Positions 23,087 through 33,401 of a stretch of 64,000 bases of DNA are shown here, piece after piece. A model generated the notes under the pieces. It was not told the DNA's origin and did not search any database. It saw only the letters and a program-made list of their open reading frames with translations. The first letter of the stretch is position 1, and each line of letters begins with the position of its first letter. The stretch covers positions 310,001-374,000 of the forward strand of contig NZ_VOQF01000003.1 of assembly GCF_007994985.1 (NCBI RefSeq), written 5' to 3'. The stretch is from Metabacillus litoralis. GTDB taxonomy: Bacteria; Bacillota; Bacilli; Bacillales; Bacillaceae. The position numbers were made by a program, and so were the translations under genes.

Positions 23087-24370
23087 CTATTCAAAGAAGT
23101 AGCCAAAAAATTTCTTTACTTTATTAGATTTTTTCTCTTCTTGCTGTTTTTGCGGTTTTGTTCGATGTTGCTGAGGTTCTTGAGCTGCTGCTACCTCAAC
23201 AGCATTTACCGTAACATTTGAACCAATTTTTCTACCTTGTATCTTTGCATTTTTATGAGCGAATTGAATTAATCCTACGCCTGTCATATATTGTGGTTCT
23301 CTTACACCAATATAATCCGGACTGGCGATTCTTACACTATTTTGAAGGATTACTTGTCCTAATTCAAGTACACCTGGCATTCTAACCGTACCTCCAGTAA
23401 GAACAAATCCACCAGGTAAATCTTGTATTCCGAGTCTCCTTAATTCATGTACTAATAGCTCGTAAATTTCTTCCATTCTTGCTTCAATAATATCAGCTAT
23501 CTCTAATTGATTAAAGGTTCTTTTTTGATCAGAACCTATTACAGATGCCTCAAATATTTCGTCTTCAGATGCATGGTCATAATAAGCATGTCCATACTTG
23601 AGTTTAATTCGTTCAGCTTCATCTGTTGTAGTTCGAAGTCCGATAGATAAATCCTTTGTTATGTGCTCTCCACCAAGAGGTAGAACACTTGTTGCTACAA
23701 GATGGTTTTGTTCAAAAACAGCAATTGTTGTTGATCCTCCACCTATCTCAACTAGAGCAACACCCAGATTTTTCTCATCCTTTGATAATGCGACAGAACC
23801 TGCTGCTAATGGTTGTAAACAAATGTCTGTAATCTCTAAGCCTGCACGCTCTACACAACGTAATAAATTATGTAAAATCGTCTTAGAACCTGTAATGATT
23901 GTTCCTTCCATCTCTAGACGAACACCTAACATCCCTCTTGGATCATTAATCTCATCTAAACCATCAACAATAAATTGTCGTGGAATAACATCTATTATTT
24001 CTCTTTCAGGTGGAACTGATATAACTTGAGCAGCATCTAAAACCCTTCTAACATCTTCATTAGATATTTCACGGTTCTCACTGGAAACAGCTACTACTCC
24101 ATGACAATTTTGAAGGTGCACGTGGTTACCAGTAACACCAACAACAACTCTTTTCAAAGAAATTCCAACCATTCGTTCTGCTTGCTCTACTGCTTTTTTT
24201 ATAGAATGAACGGTTTCATCTATATCAACTATAGATCCTTTTCTTAATCCTTCTGATTTTACATTACCAACACCAATTATGTTCAAAGCATCATTTGTCA
24301 TTTCACCAATAATTACTTTAACACTGGATGTACCGATGTCAAGACTTACAAATAGTTCATTGCTGTTCAT
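23087..24370 (-). CDS. ftsA: cell division protein FtsA
   Basis: FtsA is an actin-like ATPase that tethers FtsZ to the membrane. The protein (427 residues) has the phosphate-1 loop LDIGTSSVKV near the N-terminus, the phosphate-2 region VEIGGGSTTIAVF, and ends in the amphipathic membrane-targeting helix KSNKVKKFFGYFFE. I chose the ATG giving MNSNELFVSL with GAGGAGGTG upstream; a start six codons earlier lies within the ribosome-site region. Confidence 0.97.
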   Translation of the reverse strand: MNSNELFVSLDIGTSSVKVIIGEMTNDALNIIGVGNVKSEGLRKGSIVDIDETVHSIKKAVEQAERMVGISLKRVVVGVTGNHVHLQNCHGVVAVSSENREISNEDVRRVLDAAQVISVPPEREIIDVIPRQFIVDGLDEINDPRGMLGVRLEMEGTIITGSKTILHNLLRCVERAGLEITDICLQPLAAGSVALSKDEKNLGVALVEIGGGSTTIAVFEQNHLVATSVLPLGGEHITKDLSIGLRTTTDEAERIKLKYGHAYYDHASEDEIFEASVIGSDQKRTFNQLEIADIIEARMEEIYELLVHELRRLGIQDLPGGFVLTGGTVRMPGVLELGQVILQNSVRIASPDYIGVREPQYMTGVGLIQFAHKNAKIQGRKIGSNVTVNAVEVAAAQEPQQHRTKPQKQQEEKKSNKVKKFFGYFFE

Positions 24371-24505
24371 TCTAAGGCACCTCCTCATCTATTACTACTC
24401 TTCTTATTCTAATCTTCGAAGAACAACATGACAATGAATCTAGTTTTACATATTTGTAACAAAATATTTTTTGAATATTTATTGATTTTTGCTTCACTAG
24501 TGTTT

Positions 24506-24532
24506 ATTCGTCAAATAATTCGAATTTCCTTT
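24506..24532 (-). promoter_or_regulatory. SigH promoter of ftsAZ
   Basis: On the minus strand AAAGGAAAT (24532-24524), a 12-bp spacer and ACGAAT (24511-24506) match RNAGGAWWW-N11-12-RNGAAT at every defined base. B. subtilis ftsAZ is known to have a SigH promoter that raises expression at the onset of sporulation. Confidence 0.8.
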
Positions 24533-24540
24533 TTAAATAA

Positions 24541-24903
24541 TCAAGTTTTTTTCATTTTTTCTCTAGAAATTGACCATTTTGAAATTAAAATTCTTCTTAT
24601 CACTGCAATATTTTGGAACAATCTAACACCAAAAGCAAAAACAGCTACTAGATACAAGTCTACACCAAGATGAACACCGAGAAAAGCTAAACTTGCAGCA
24701 AGTATAATGTTAAAGAAAAAACCTGACACAAACACTATTTCATCATAGATATCTTGCAAGTGTGCTCTAATACCACCTAATAATGTATCAAGGGCTGCTA
24801 AAATAGCGATTGATAAATAATTAGAATATTCAGGGGGAATTCGTAGCTCTGATACAAGACCTAAAAAAACACCTAAAATCAAACCTAGTATTGGTAGCCA
24901 CAT
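24541..24903 (-). CDS. sbp: small basic membrane protein Sbp (DUF1290)
   Basis: This 120-residue integral membrane protein has about four hydrophobic segments, the LDTLLGGIRAHLQDIYDEIVF loop and a basic C-terminal tail (RRILISKWSISREKMKKT). It is the conserved gene just upstream of ftsA in Bacillus; its function is unknown. It starts one base after the ylxX stop. Confidence 0.92.
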   Translation of the reverse strand: MWLPILGLILGVFLGLVSELRIPPEYSNYLSIAILAALDTLLGGIRAHLQDIYDEIVFVSGFFFNIILAASLAFLGVHLGVDLYLVAVFAFGVRLFQNIAVIRRILISKWSISREKMKKT

Positions 24904-24904
24904 A

Positions 24905-25633
24905 TTATCCCCCTTCTTTCTCTGCTTCTATAGGTTTCATGTTTTTCACTCGAATTGTGTCCTCATAAGCTGGAATAGTTATGTTTTCTTCTGGGTTAGA
25001 AATAAACAAACTTAGATTATCGATTGCAAAATCCTCATCTGTTGTTGAAGCATTCATTCGATTATAAAGCTTTTCGACATTTTCGGAAATAACTTTTATT
25101 TCTATCGGAAAGGTATGTAAACTTAAATTATCCATTTTTGTTTGGCCATTGATGTCTCGTATGACCGTTGAGTTAATAACTCGCCTTCCTTGAATGGATA
25201 TATCTGTTGCTCCGTATGAATTCAATTCATTTATTAACCGCTTAAGTAGTTCAGGTGAAATGTCTTGAATTTGGGACCCAATTAATTCTTCAGAAAACAA
25301 TTTGTCTATCTTAATCGTAATACCTGAACCTTTCACCTCTGTTAGTCCCGCTTCTTCCTTCAATATATTTAATGTCTCTTTTAACGCGGTCTCCGGATTT
25401 TGATCTTCTTCATCTTCATAGGTTTTTAGCATCTCATTATATTTTCTGATTTCACTTGAAAGTTCAACTTGTAATTGTTGCTGTTTCTTTAAATCCTCTC
25501 TAAGCTGCCACATATCTCGTGTATCTCTTACGATAGGTTCTTGTATTGTGTGAAATTGCACCGCAAGCATCATTCCAAATATCATCAAAAGGATAGTAAA
25601 GCTAATACCCCTTTTCCAATCCTTACTTTTCAT
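24905..25633 (-). CDS. ylxX: DUF881 protein YlxX
   Basis: DUF881 proteins are secreted or membrane-anchored, of unknown function, and conserved beside divIB and ftsA. One N-terminal transmembrane helix (about residues 11-27) is followed by a coiled-coil stretch and the DUF881 core (INELNSYGATDISIQGRRVI). The ATG giving MKSKDWKRG has AGGTGG 5 bases upstream. It is paralogous to the next gene, ylxW. Confidence 0.9.
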   Translation of the reverse strand: MKSKDWKRGISFTILLMIFGMMLAVQFHTIQEPIVRDTRDMWQLREDLKKQQQLQVELSSEIRKYNEMLKTYEDEEDQNPETALKETLNILKEEAGLTEVKGSGITIKIDKLFSEELIGSQIQDISPELLKRLINELNSYGATDISIQGRRVINSTVIRDINGQTKMDNLSLHTFPIEIKVISENVEKLYNRMNASTTDEDFAIDNLSLFISNPEENITIPAYEDTIRVKNMKPIEAEKEGG

Positions 25634-25757
25634 ACAAACCACCTAGCTATTCTTTACTTATATAAACCTTACTAAATCTTACCTCATATGTGATAAAACA
25701 ATGTATCTAACAGATATCGTGCTCAAATAGCAGCAAGAAGTAAAAAAAGTCCAGACC

Positions 25758-26474
25758 TTAAGAAGAAGTTTTTTGCTCTTGCAACAAAGGTTCCATTTTT
25801 ATCTTATCTTTTTTTTCAATAGATACCACTATGTTATCGTAAGCAAGTTGATCAATAATTCCTCCAGTAATATTTAAAGATGGTATTAAAACATTTGGAT
25901 CACCAATCGCTGTTATTACAAACGGGGCAGGAAATTGGTTGCCATCAACGGTTATGACAGGTCCGTTGCAATATATATAAGAATGACTTGATAACCTCTG
26001 ACCATTTACAGACACTGAGTCGGCACCAGAGATATATAATTCATTGATTACGTCAAAAATATGACTTTCATGAACAATATAATTGTTAACATTTTCTCCC
26101 TCAGGAACATATGATGCATCTTCTAAAACAACCTCTACACCTTTTCCCTCGACCGCAACATCCCCAACATACATACGGTACTTTTCTACATCTTCTACAA
26201 GATTAAAATATACCTGTTTCTGATCTTTTAATGCTTCTTCTATTTTCTTTACTTCTTCCTGTTTCGCATATAATTCTTTTTGAAGTTCTCTGTTCATTTT
26301 TTCATTCATAACTAATTGAGACCTTATAGCATATTCTTTATCCCATTGCTCAGGAGAAATTGTCCGATTTTCGTTTCTTTCTTTAGTCAACTGAAAAGAA
26401 TATGAAATTAAAAACCCTAAGACAAGAAGGACAAGGGATAAAATAACATAACTACCCCTCAATTTCACTTTCAT
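25758..26474 (-). CDS. ylxW: DUF881 protein YlxW
   Basis: This second DUF881 paralogue (238 residues) has an N-terminal membrane anchor at about residues 10-28, a coiled coil at about 45-90, and the core INELYISGADSVSVNGQRLS. Its start overlaps the end of divIB by 23 bases, so the two are probably translationally coupled. Confidence 0.9.
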   Translation of the reverse strand: MKVKLRGSYVILSLVLLVLGFLISYSFQLTKERNENRTISPEQWDKEYAIRSQLVMNEKMNRELQKELYAKQEEVKKIEEALKDQKQVYFNLVEDVEKYRMYVGDVAVEGKGVEVVLEDASYVPEGENVNNYIVHESHIFDVINELYISGADSVSVNGQRLSSHSYIYCNGPVITVDGNQFPAPFVITAIGDPNVLIPSLNITGGIIDQLAYDNIVVSIEKKDKIKMEPLLQEQKTSS

Positions 26475-27237
26475 TTCCTTCCTCCTCTTTATTTAATTGA
26501 TCGTATGACCTAAAGTAGGATCCCACTTCTAAGTGAATAACACCTCTACTATTCTCATCAAGCGAATTCACTATGCTTGGGTAAGATTCCATTTTTTTCG
26601 AAAATGTTCGCACTGAGGCAATAACTTCAAAACCATCATTCATATATAATTTAATAAGCCAAGGATCTGTCTTACCTGGAGTATGATGTATTTCGGAAAT
26701 TGAATTTGTTATAGTAGGTGATATTTTTTTTAATTCACTAACTAGTTCTTCAATTTCTTCATTACTCTTCCAATTTATTAAAATTGGAGCATCAGCCGGT
26801 GTTGTGACAACTTGATCTTGAAGTGCTTGTCCATTTTCTAAGATAGGAAAATACGCACCTGCTTTTTCAAGGTAAGCAACACTTTCAAATTCCTCTACCT
26901 GCAAAAAGATATAATTAGGGACTTGTTTTTGAATCTCCACTTTTTTGATTTGCAAATGCTTTTCGATTTTTTCTTTTACATTATCAGAATTTATATTCCA
27001 GAATCCTGTTGACTTTGATATGCCGCTCATTTCAATAATTTCACCTGAAGTCACATAATTATTGCCACTTACAGTTATCCTAGAAACTTTACTTAATGGA
27101 GATTGAAAATAGATAACAAGTAATATTAATAGGAAAAATATTGACAAAAAAGAAATAAGTCTGCGATTAGTCTTGTGTTTACGCTGCTGTTGTAATTTAG
27201 GTATGCGGTCTTCTAACGAAACAACTTTTTTTTCCAA
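26452..27237 (-). CDS. divIB: cell division protein DivIB (FtsQ)
   Basis: DivIB is the FtsQ-type scaffold of the septal synthase complex with FtsL and DivIC. The 261-residue protein has a basic cytoplasmic tail, one transmembrane helix at about residues 27-45, then a POTRA domain (SKVSRITVSGNNYVTSGEI) and the beta domain. Translation appears to begin at TTG, preceded by GGTGGGGTG. Confidence 0.95.
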   Translation of the reverse strand: MEKKVVSLEDRIPKLQQQRKHKTNRRLISFLSIFFLLILLVIYFQSPLSKVSRITVSGNNYVTSGEIIEMSGISKSTGFWNINSDNVKEKIEKHLQIKKVEIQKQVPNYIFLQVEEFESVAYLEKAGAYFPILENGQALQDQVVTTPADAPILINWKSNEEIEELVSELKKISPTITNSISEIHHTPGKTDPWLIKLYMNDGFEVIASVRTFSKKMESYPSIVNSLDENSRGVIHLEVGSYFRSYDQLNKEEEGNESEIEG

Positions 27238-27366
27238 TCAATTCACCCCACCCTAGCATGAATAAGCTAGGTAGTTTTTCATTTTTTACTGAATAATAGT
27301 TAAGTTCTTTAAAATCTACTTGTTGCCTCACAAAAAATCTAACATTTTTAATGTAAATGATAAAAC

Positions 27367-27389
27367 AAACGGCATATAAAATGCCGTTT
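27367..27389 (-). terminator. possible terminator between murB and divIB
   Basis: The 9-bp stem AAACGGCAT/ATGCCGTTT, followed by a T-rich stretch on the minus strand, lies in the murB-divIB gap. It may reduce readthrough to the downstream division genes. Confidence 0.75.
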
Positions 27390-27452
27390 ATTTTATCTAA
27401 CTATTTTTTGTTATTATAACACAATAAAAGGAAATATAGGGATCTAATGTGA

Positions 27453-28361
27453 TTATTTACTACCTATTATTTCAACTTCCGTTTCCATTTTTATACCATA
27501 CTTATCAAAAATTGATTTCTTAACAAAATCGATTAAATCTAGCACATCCTGGGCTGTTGCTTCTCCCGCGTTCACAATGAAATTACCATGCATATCAGAT
27601 ATTTTCGCTCCACCTATTTGGTAACCTTTCAAACCAGCTTCTTCAACTAATTGACCTGCATAATTAGGCAATGGGTTACGAAAAATACTACCAGCACATG
27701 GAAAATTCCACGGTTGTGTATCTCTTCGATAGTCTTTGTTTTTTTGCATAATCGCAACAATATCTTCCTTTTTACCTTGTTTTAGCTGTAAAACAACCTC
27801 AATACAAATCCCTGGTCTTTTCTCTTGAAGAACAGAGGTACGATATGAAAATTCTAACTCTTCATTTGTTAACCAAGTTAATTGTCCATCCTCAAATAAA
27901 ACAAGAGCTTTGTTCACTATTTTAGACATATCAGATCCATGGGCACCAGCATTCATATATACTGCTCCACCAATAGACCCAGGTATACCACTGGCAAACT
28001 CTAAACCTGCTAGACCCTTCTTACTTATAATTGTAGCTAACTTTATAATAGAATACCCTCCACCAACAGTCAGCGTATCACCATCAATTTTCATTTCATC
28101 TAGTCCAGTTCCTAATTTAATGACAACACCTTCGATTCCCTTATCAGCAACTAGAAGATTTGAACCTCTTCCAATAGCTCTCCATTTAGCACCGTTAGAT
28201 TTAATAATTTCCAATGCCTTTTTTAAATTCTCACTATTAGAAGGTTCAATCAATATATCAGCAGGACCACCAATTCTAATTGTAGTATGTTTTGCCAACG
28301 GTTCATTTTCAAGTACTTTTCCTATGTTAGCATCTTTTAATTGCGTCAATAATTTACTCAT
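27453..28361 (-). CDS. murB: UDP-N-acetylenolpyruvoylglucosamine reductase
   Basis: MurB reduces enolpyruvyl-UDP-GlcNAc to UDP-MurNAc using FAD and NADPH. The type II enzyme (302 residues) shows the FAD-binding segment [28 protein letters not shown], the catalytic serine in [10 protein letters not shown] and the C-terminal ETEVEIIG. Start is the ATG after GGAGGTAGTG. It lies downstream of murG as in B. subtilis. Confidence 0.97.
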   Translation of the reverse strand: MSKLLTQLKDANIGKVLENEPLAKHTTIRIGGPADILIEPSNSENLKKALEIIKSNGAKWRAIGRGSNLLVADKGIEGVVIKLGTGLDEMKIDGDTLTVGGGYSIIKLATIISKKGLAGLEFASGIPGSIGGAVYMNAGAHGSDMSKIVNKALVLFEDGQLTWLTNEELEFSYRTSVLQEKRPGICIEVVLQLKQGKKEDIVAIMQKNKDYRRDTQPWNFPCAGSIFRNPLPNYAGQLVEEAGLKGYQIGGAKISDMHGNFIVNAGEATAQDVLDLIDFVKKSIFDKYGIKMETEVEIIGSK

Positions 28362-28420
28362 CACTACCTCCTTGATATAAACAAACAGAGAAAAAATAAA
28401 TAATCCATATCTATTTCTAT

Positions 28421-29515
28421 TTATTTCCCACTAATTTTTTGCATAACTTTATATAATCTTTGAGCTGAATCTGGTATACCTAATCTTTTCGATGCTTGAC
28501 TCATTTCATCTAGTTTTATTTGATTTAACAAAATATGATCAATTGTCGAAAGGAGAGTATTACCATTTAATTCTTGCTCTTTCAGTAAAATAGCAGCATC
28601 CTTATCGCTTAATGATCTAGCGTTTACTTCCTGATGATTTGCCGTAACGTATGGACTAGGAATTAAGATACTTGGTAAACCAAGTGCTGTAATCTCAGCT
28701 AATGAGGTTGCACCTGCTCTTGAAACAATTAAATCAACAGCTGATAATACCTCTGGCATATTATGAATAAATGGTTTTATAATAACATGAGAGGAATCAC
28801 TTAATTTATTAATCTCCTCCATTACTTTTTCATAATGTACCTCACCAGTTACATATACAACTTGATATGACTTACCAGCTAAAGTAGGTATCATTTGTAA
28901 CACCGCATCATTAATTGCCCTAGCTCCCCTACTACCTCCAAAAATCAGCACAGTTTTTTGATGAGCTTTTAAACCTAACGATTGTCTGCCTTTTTCGGCA
29001 TCTCTGCCAAGGACTTCAGATGCTCTTGGATTACCTGTTAAAATTACTTTATGCTCAGGAAAGTATTTTTTTGCGTCTTCAAAACAAATTGCTACTTTAT
29101 CAACATATCTTGATAAAAACTTATTCGTTACTCCTGGCAAACTATTTTGCTCATGAATAATAGTAGGTATATTTAGTTTTGAGGCAGCATAAACCACTGG
29201 TCCGCATACATAGCCACCAGTACCAATTACAACATCCGGTTTAAAATCCTTCAAATATTTCTTACAAATAGTTACGCCTCTTAAAAACCTCGTAATAGTC
29301 TTTACGTTCTCAAAAGAAATCTTCCGTTTAAATCCTGTGATCTCAATAGCCTTAAAAGGTATCCCCGCTCTTTTCACAATATTATTTTCTAATCCTTTTT
29401 CAGTGCCTATGTATAAAAACTCCACATTAGGATCATGCTTTTTTATTTCGTTAATTAAAGCTAATGCTGGGTAGATATGTCCACCTGTTCCACCACCACT
29501 TACTACTACCTTCAT
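28421..29515 (-). CDS. murG: lipid I N-acetylglucosaminyltransferase MurG
   Basis: MurG adds GlcNAc from UDP-GlcNAc to lipid I, making lipid II on the inner membrane face. The 364-residue GT28 enzyme has the N-terminal [13 protein letters not shown] loop, [13 protein letters not shown], and the donor-site [20 protein letters not shown]. It lies between spoVE and murB. Confidence 0.97.
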   Translation of the reverse strand: MKVVVSGGGTGGHIYPALALINEIKKHDPNVEFLYIGTEKGLENNIVKRAGIPFKAIEITGFKRKISFENVKTITRFLRGVTICKKYLKDFKPDVVIGTGGYVCGPVVYAASKLNIPTIIHEQNSLPGVTNKFLSRYVDKVAICFEDAKKYFPEHKVILTGNPRASEVLGRDAEKGRQSLGLKAHQKTVLIFGGSRGARAINDAVLQMIPTLAGKSYQVVYVTGEVHYEKVMEEINKLSDSSHVIIKPFIHNMPEVLSAVDLIVSRAGATSLAEITALGLPSILIPSPYVTANHQEVNARSLSDKDAAILLKEQELNGNTLLSTIDHILLNQIKLDEMSQASKRLGIPDSAQRLYKVMQKISGK

Positions 29516-29572
29516 AGCTGTCCCCCACTTCTCCTGATATATATAGATTTTTTAATTGTACAATTGAAGATA

Positions 29573-29700
29573 TAAGACTTTTTTCGGAAAATTTTTGCTA
29601 ATTATCTTAATCATATGTTTAAAGAACAGTACTTTTTCTTTTACATACCTATACTAAGACAAAAAAGATACTATAGACTGTATTCTTCAACTTACAAATA
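29573..29700. repeat. degenerate dispersed repeat, family C copy 2
   Basis: This stretch shares its first 30 bases (AAGACTTTTTTCGGAAAA, then TTGCTAAT) and a later block (AAAAGATACTATAGACT) with about 9675-9800, the spacing between blocks being similar. It lies in the 358-base gap between spoVE and murG. Confidence 0.4.
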
Positions 29701-29743
29701 CAATTAAATTTCTAAATAAAAAATTCACATATGTAAAACGTAT

Positions 29744-29815
29744 TTAAGGCTGACTATTAAGGACTGCTTAGAGGATATCCTCTTAAGTTTGTCACTCACC
29801 AATTGTCAGCCTTAA
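29744..29815. repeat. nested stem-loop between spoVE and murG
   Basis: Outer arms TTAAGGCTGAC (29744-29754) and GTCAGCCTTAA (29805-29815) are perfectly complementary and enclose a 14-bp palindrome AGAGGATATCCTCT (29770-29783). No strong T-run follows on either strand, so a simple terminator is not certain. Confidence 0.7.
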
Positions 29816-29873
29816 TTTTAACTTCTTATATTGTATATGATAAATAACTAATAATAAAACTTCTTTTCTTAAT

Positions 29874-30974
29874 TCAGTATTTAGAATATCGACTAACATT
29901 CAATAAAACACCTATTGCCATCAACATTAACGTTAGTGATGAACCTCCATAGCTTAAAAATGGAAGAGTAATCCCAGTAACAGGCATCAACCCTGTAACA
30001 ACTCCTACATTGATCATAACTTGAATGGCAACCATTGTGATAATACCTATTGCTAAGAAACTACCATATAAATCTGGTGCCCCAAGTGCTATCCTGATTC
30101 CTCTCCATAGCAATAGTCCAAATAATAAAATAACAAATGATCCACCTATAAAACCAAGTTCTTCTGCTAAAATGGCAAAAATGAAATCTGTTTGAGGTTC
30201 TGGTAAATAAAAGAATTTCTGTCTACTTTGCCCAAGTCCTAAACCAAACAAACCACCAGGTCCAATTGCATACAACGACTGGATAATCTGAAATCCACTA
30301 CCTAATGGGTCTTCCCAAGGATCTAAGAAGGAAGTGATTCGTTTTATTCTATATGGTGCTGATAAGACAAGAGCAATAAACCCAGCGACTCCTATTAACC
30401 CTAACCATACGAAATGAATAACTCTTGCACCTGATACAAAAATCATCACAATACAAGTTCCAACCATTACTGTACCTGTTCCTAAATCTGGTTGTAGCAT
30501 AATGATTCCGAAAGCAGTAAAAACAAGACCCAGTGAAGGGACAAGACCCTTTTTAAAAGAAGTTATTTTTTTCTGATTTTCAGATAGGAACTTTGCTAAA
30601 AATGCAATCATGGCTAATTTCATAAACTCAGAAGGCTGAATTGAAAATGCACCAACACCTATCCAACTACGAGAGCCATTTCGTTCCATTCCTATTCCTG
30701 GAATTAATACTGCAACTAGTAGAAAAAAACAAATGATTATTAACATTTTAGACCATGTTCTCCAGGTCCAATAGTCAACATTCATAATAAAAAACATCGC
30801 GATTACACCAACACCTGCAAATAACAGCTGACGTTTTGCAAAAAAGAATGAATCATCGAATTTATAAGTCGCCCAAACTGCACTTGCACTGTATACCATG
30901 ACAAGACCAATTGTTAAAAGAAGTAATGTTAGAATAACTAATATAAAATCTGGTGTAGACTTTTTTGCTGTCAA
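29874..30974 (-). CDS. spoVE: SEDS-family stage V sporulation protein SpoVE
   Basis: SpoVE is the SEDS glycosyltransferase for the spore cortex and works with the transpeptidase SpoVD. The polytopic protein (366 residues) is very close to B. subtilis SpoVE through FDDSFFFAKRQLLFAG, GSRSWIGVGAFSIQPSEFMK and LGQSRQKFFYLPEPQTDFIF. I favour a TTG start (MTAKKSTPDF) with AGGGGTG 9 bases upstream. A GTG four codons earlier is the alternative. It lies between murD and murG, as expected for spoVE rather than ftsW. Confidence 0.95.
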   Translation of the reverse strand: MTAKKSTPDFILVILTLLLLTIGLVMVYSASAVWATYKFDDSFFFAKRQLLFAGVGVIAMFFIMNVDYWTWRTWSKMLIIICFFLLVAVLIPGIGMERNGSRSWIGVGAFSIQPSEFMKLAMIAFLAKFLSENQKKITSFKKGLVPSLGLVFTAFGIIMLQPDLGTGTVMVGTCIVMIFVSGARVIHFVWLGLIGVAGFIALVLSAPYRIKRITSFLDPWEDPLGSGFQIIQSLYAIGPGGLFGLGLGQSRQKFFYLPEPQTDFIFAILAEELGFIGGSFVILLFGLLLWRGIRIALGAPDLYGSFLAIGIITMVAIQVMINVGVVTGLMPVTGITLPFLSYGGSSLTLMLMAIGVLLNVSRYSKY

Positions 30975-31070
30975 CGCCGAACACACCCCTGTATCAAGTT
31001 TATTAAGGGCTGTATCGTATATAGAAAAGCGCGGAATGCACCGTCTACAAGTAAAACATTGTACAAGCCC

Positions 31071-32426
31071 TTAGTTAAGCTTATGCACGGCTTGAATAAA
31101 AATGTCTCCTCTTTCTTCAAAAGTTTTATACTGATCCCAACTTGCGCAAGCTGGTGATAATAAAATAACATCTTCTGTTGTGGAAACTTCAAACGCCGTA
31201 TATACTGCTTGTTCCACATTATCGACACGTTTGATTACTTCTATTCCAGATTCTTTTGCTATCCGTTCTAATTTAGGTGCGGTTTCTCCAAATAAAACCA
31301 TCGCTTTTACATTTTTTAAATATGGCTTTAATTCATCAAACTCATTACCTCGGTCAAGACCACCAGCTAACAATATAGTTGGTGTATGAAAAGCCTTAAG
31401 TGCTTTGCTTGTTGCCAATATATTTGTTGCTTTAGAATCGTTATAAAATTTCCGTTTTAATACTTCTCCAACAAATTGAAGTCTATGTTTTACTCCATTA
31501 AAAGAAGTTAACACTTTTCTAATAGCACTGTTCGTCACACCGAGTAGTTTTACTGCAGATATTGCCGCTAGTACATTTTCAACATTATGTTCACCTGGCA
31601 GAACAATATCTTTTAAGGAAATAATACGTTCACCTTTAAACCAAACACTTTCATCTTTAAGATACGTTCCATCCATACATTCTTTTGTACTAGAGAAAAA
31701 AAGCTTTTCTGCATGAGAGCCTTCAGCACTACGCATAACATCCTCATCATCATAATTAATAATAGCTACATCTGTAGAGGATTGATTTTCATAAATTTTG
31801 CCTTTTGCATAGATATATTCATCTTTTGTTCCATGATAATCTAAGTGGGCATCAAATATATTTAAAATCATAGCTATTTTTGGTTTGAATTCTCTAGTTC
31901 CTAGTAATTGAAATGAAGATAATTCCATAACAATCACATTATCCTTCGTAGCATCTTGTGCAACCTCGCAAGCAACTGTTCCGATATTACCTGCAATAAG
32001 TGGTCGCTTGTTATCAACAAGAAGCATTTCGTATATAAGGGTAGTTGTTGTAGTTTTTCCATTTGAGCCGGTAATGGCAATAATATCTGCTTCAGAAATT
32101 TTATATGCAAGCTCTACCTCTGTGATAATAGGTATGTTTTTTTCTTGAGCTAATTTTATCAGTGGATTTGAATAAGGTATGCCTGGATTTTTTACAACTT
32201 CATCAATTTGGAATTCATCCAATATAGTTAGTGGATGGTCTCCAGTAATTACTTTGATACCTACTTCGATCAATTCCAAAACTGCTGATTCTTGTTTACT
32301 TGCCTTTAAATCATTTACTACTACATTTGCACCAAGCTTATGTAATAATTTAGCGGCTGCTAAGCCGCTTTTTGCCAACCCTATAACTAATACATTTTTA
32401 TGTATATATTCGTTTGTTTTTTTCAA
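31071..32426 (-). CDS. murD: UDP-N-acetylmuramoyl-L-alanine--D-glutamate ligase
   Basis: MurD adds D-glutamate to UDP-MurNAc-L-Ala. The 451-residue Mur ligase has the N-terminal Rossmann motif [13 protein letters not shown], the ATP loop [10 protein letters not shown] (about 119-128), and the C-terminal [16 protein letters not shown] start directly follows the mraY stop (TAATTG) with GAGGTG 9 bases upstream. Confidence 0.97.
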   Translation of the reverse strand: MKKTNEYIHKNVLVIGLAKSGLAAAKLLHKLGANVVVNDLKASKQESAVLELIEVGIKVITGDHPLTILDEFQIDEVVKNPGIPYSNPLIKLAQEKNIPIITEVELAYKISEADIIAITGSNGKTTTTTLIYEMLLVDNKRPLIAGNIGTVACEVAQDATKDNVIVMELSSFQLLGTREFKPKIAMILNIFDAHLDYHGTKDEYIYAKGKIYENQSSTDVAIINYDDEDVMRSAEGSHAEKLFFSSTKECMDGTYLKDESVWFKGERIISLKDIVLPGEHNVENVLAAISAVKLLGVTNSAIRKVLTSFNGVKHRLQFVGEVLKRKFYNDSKATNILATSKALKAFHTPTILLAGGLDRGNEFDELKPYLKNVKAMVLFGETAPKLERIAKESGIEVIKRVDNVEQAVYTAFEVSTTEDVILLSPACASWDQYKTFEERGDIFIQAVHKLN

Positions 32427-33401
32427 TTACAACCACACCTCAATATATATTCCAAGTACTGCAAATATTAAACCTATTGTCCAAAATGTCACAACAACTC
32501 TCCATTCAGACCAGCCTACTAGCTCATAATGATGGTGAAGGGGACTCATTTTGAATATTCGCTTACCTGTTGTTTTAAAGGAAATAACTTGAATGATAAC
32601 AGATAAAGTTTCGATAACAAACACTCCACCTATAAGTACAAGTAGGATTTCCAACTTAGTTAATATGGCAATCGTAACAATCGCACCACCCAATGCCAGT
32701 GATCCGGTATCACCCATAAACACTTTTGCAGGATGTGCATTAAAAACTAGAAACCCTAGAACTGCACCTACTACTGCAACAGAGAAAATAGCAACATCTA
32801 GTTGAGATTGATTCCAAGCAAGTACTGCAAATGCACCAAAAGCTATCGCAGCCGTTCCTGATAACAAACCATCTAAACCATCAGTTAAGTTAACTGCATT
32901 TGATCCCCCAACTAACATAAAGATAACTAGCACAACATAACCCCAACCTAAATCAAAGGAGAAATTTGTACCTGGAATACCAATATCAGTTGAAAATCCA
33001 TATTGTGTATAAACAATATAAAATATAATTGCGATGATTACTTGCCCTAATAATTTTTGTCTAGACGTTAAACCAAGGTTTCTTTTCATTACAACCTTTA
33101 TAAAATCATCTAAAAAGCCTAACAAACCGTACCCTACTGTTACAAATAATAATAAATACATCTCGACACTTAACTGAGAGTATTTGCCGGTCATCACAAT
33201 CGTAGTAATAATAATCGCAAAGATAATCATTACCCCACCCATTGTAGGTGTACCTGATTTCTTTTGATGTGATTTTGGTCCTTCCTCTCTTATACTCTGA
33301 CCGAATTTTAATCTTCGTAGAAATGGAATAATAAGTGGGGATAATAATACACTTATTAAGAATCCCATTGCAATTGTAATTAAGATCGCCTGCTCTAACA
33401 T
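32427..33401 (-). CDS. mraY: phospho-N-acetylmuramoyl-pentapeptide transferase
   Basis: MraY links UDP-MurNAc-pentapeptide to undecaprenyl phosphate to form lipid I. The 324-residue polytopic protein has the catalytic FLDDFIKV, the NLTDGLDGL segment, [12 protein letters not shown] and the conserved [10 protein letters not shown] loop. Confidence 0.97.
   Translation of the reverse strand: MLEQAILITIAMGFLISVLLSPLIIPFLRRLKFGQSIREEGPKSHQKKSGTPTMGGVMIIFAIIITTIVMTGKYSQLSVEMYLLLFVTVGYGLLGFLDDFIKVVMKRNLGLTSRQKLLGQVIIAIIFYIVYTQYGFSTDIGIPGTNFSFDLGWGYVVLVIFMLVGGSNAVNLTDGLDGLLSGTAAIAFGAFAVLAWNQSQLDVAIFSVAVVGAVLGFLVFNAHPAKVFMGDTGSLALGGAIVTIAILTKLEILLVLIGGVFVIETLSVIIQVISFKTTGKRIFKMSPLHHHYELVGWSEWRVVVTFWTIGLIFAVLGIYIEVWL

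Noticed and set aside
23598-24029. A 143-codon plus-strand reading frame opposite ftsA
   Set aside because: It is an antisense shadow of a strongly conserved gene, with no ribosome site or recognisable domain.
27910-28380. A 156-codon plus-strand frame opposite murB
   Set aside because: Antisense to murB, composition follows the complementary codons, and no family is recognised.
30971-31228. An 85-codon minus-strand frame overlapping the end of murD and the spoVE start region
   Set aside because: Out of frame with murD, no homology recognised; the murD frame clearly explains the sequence.
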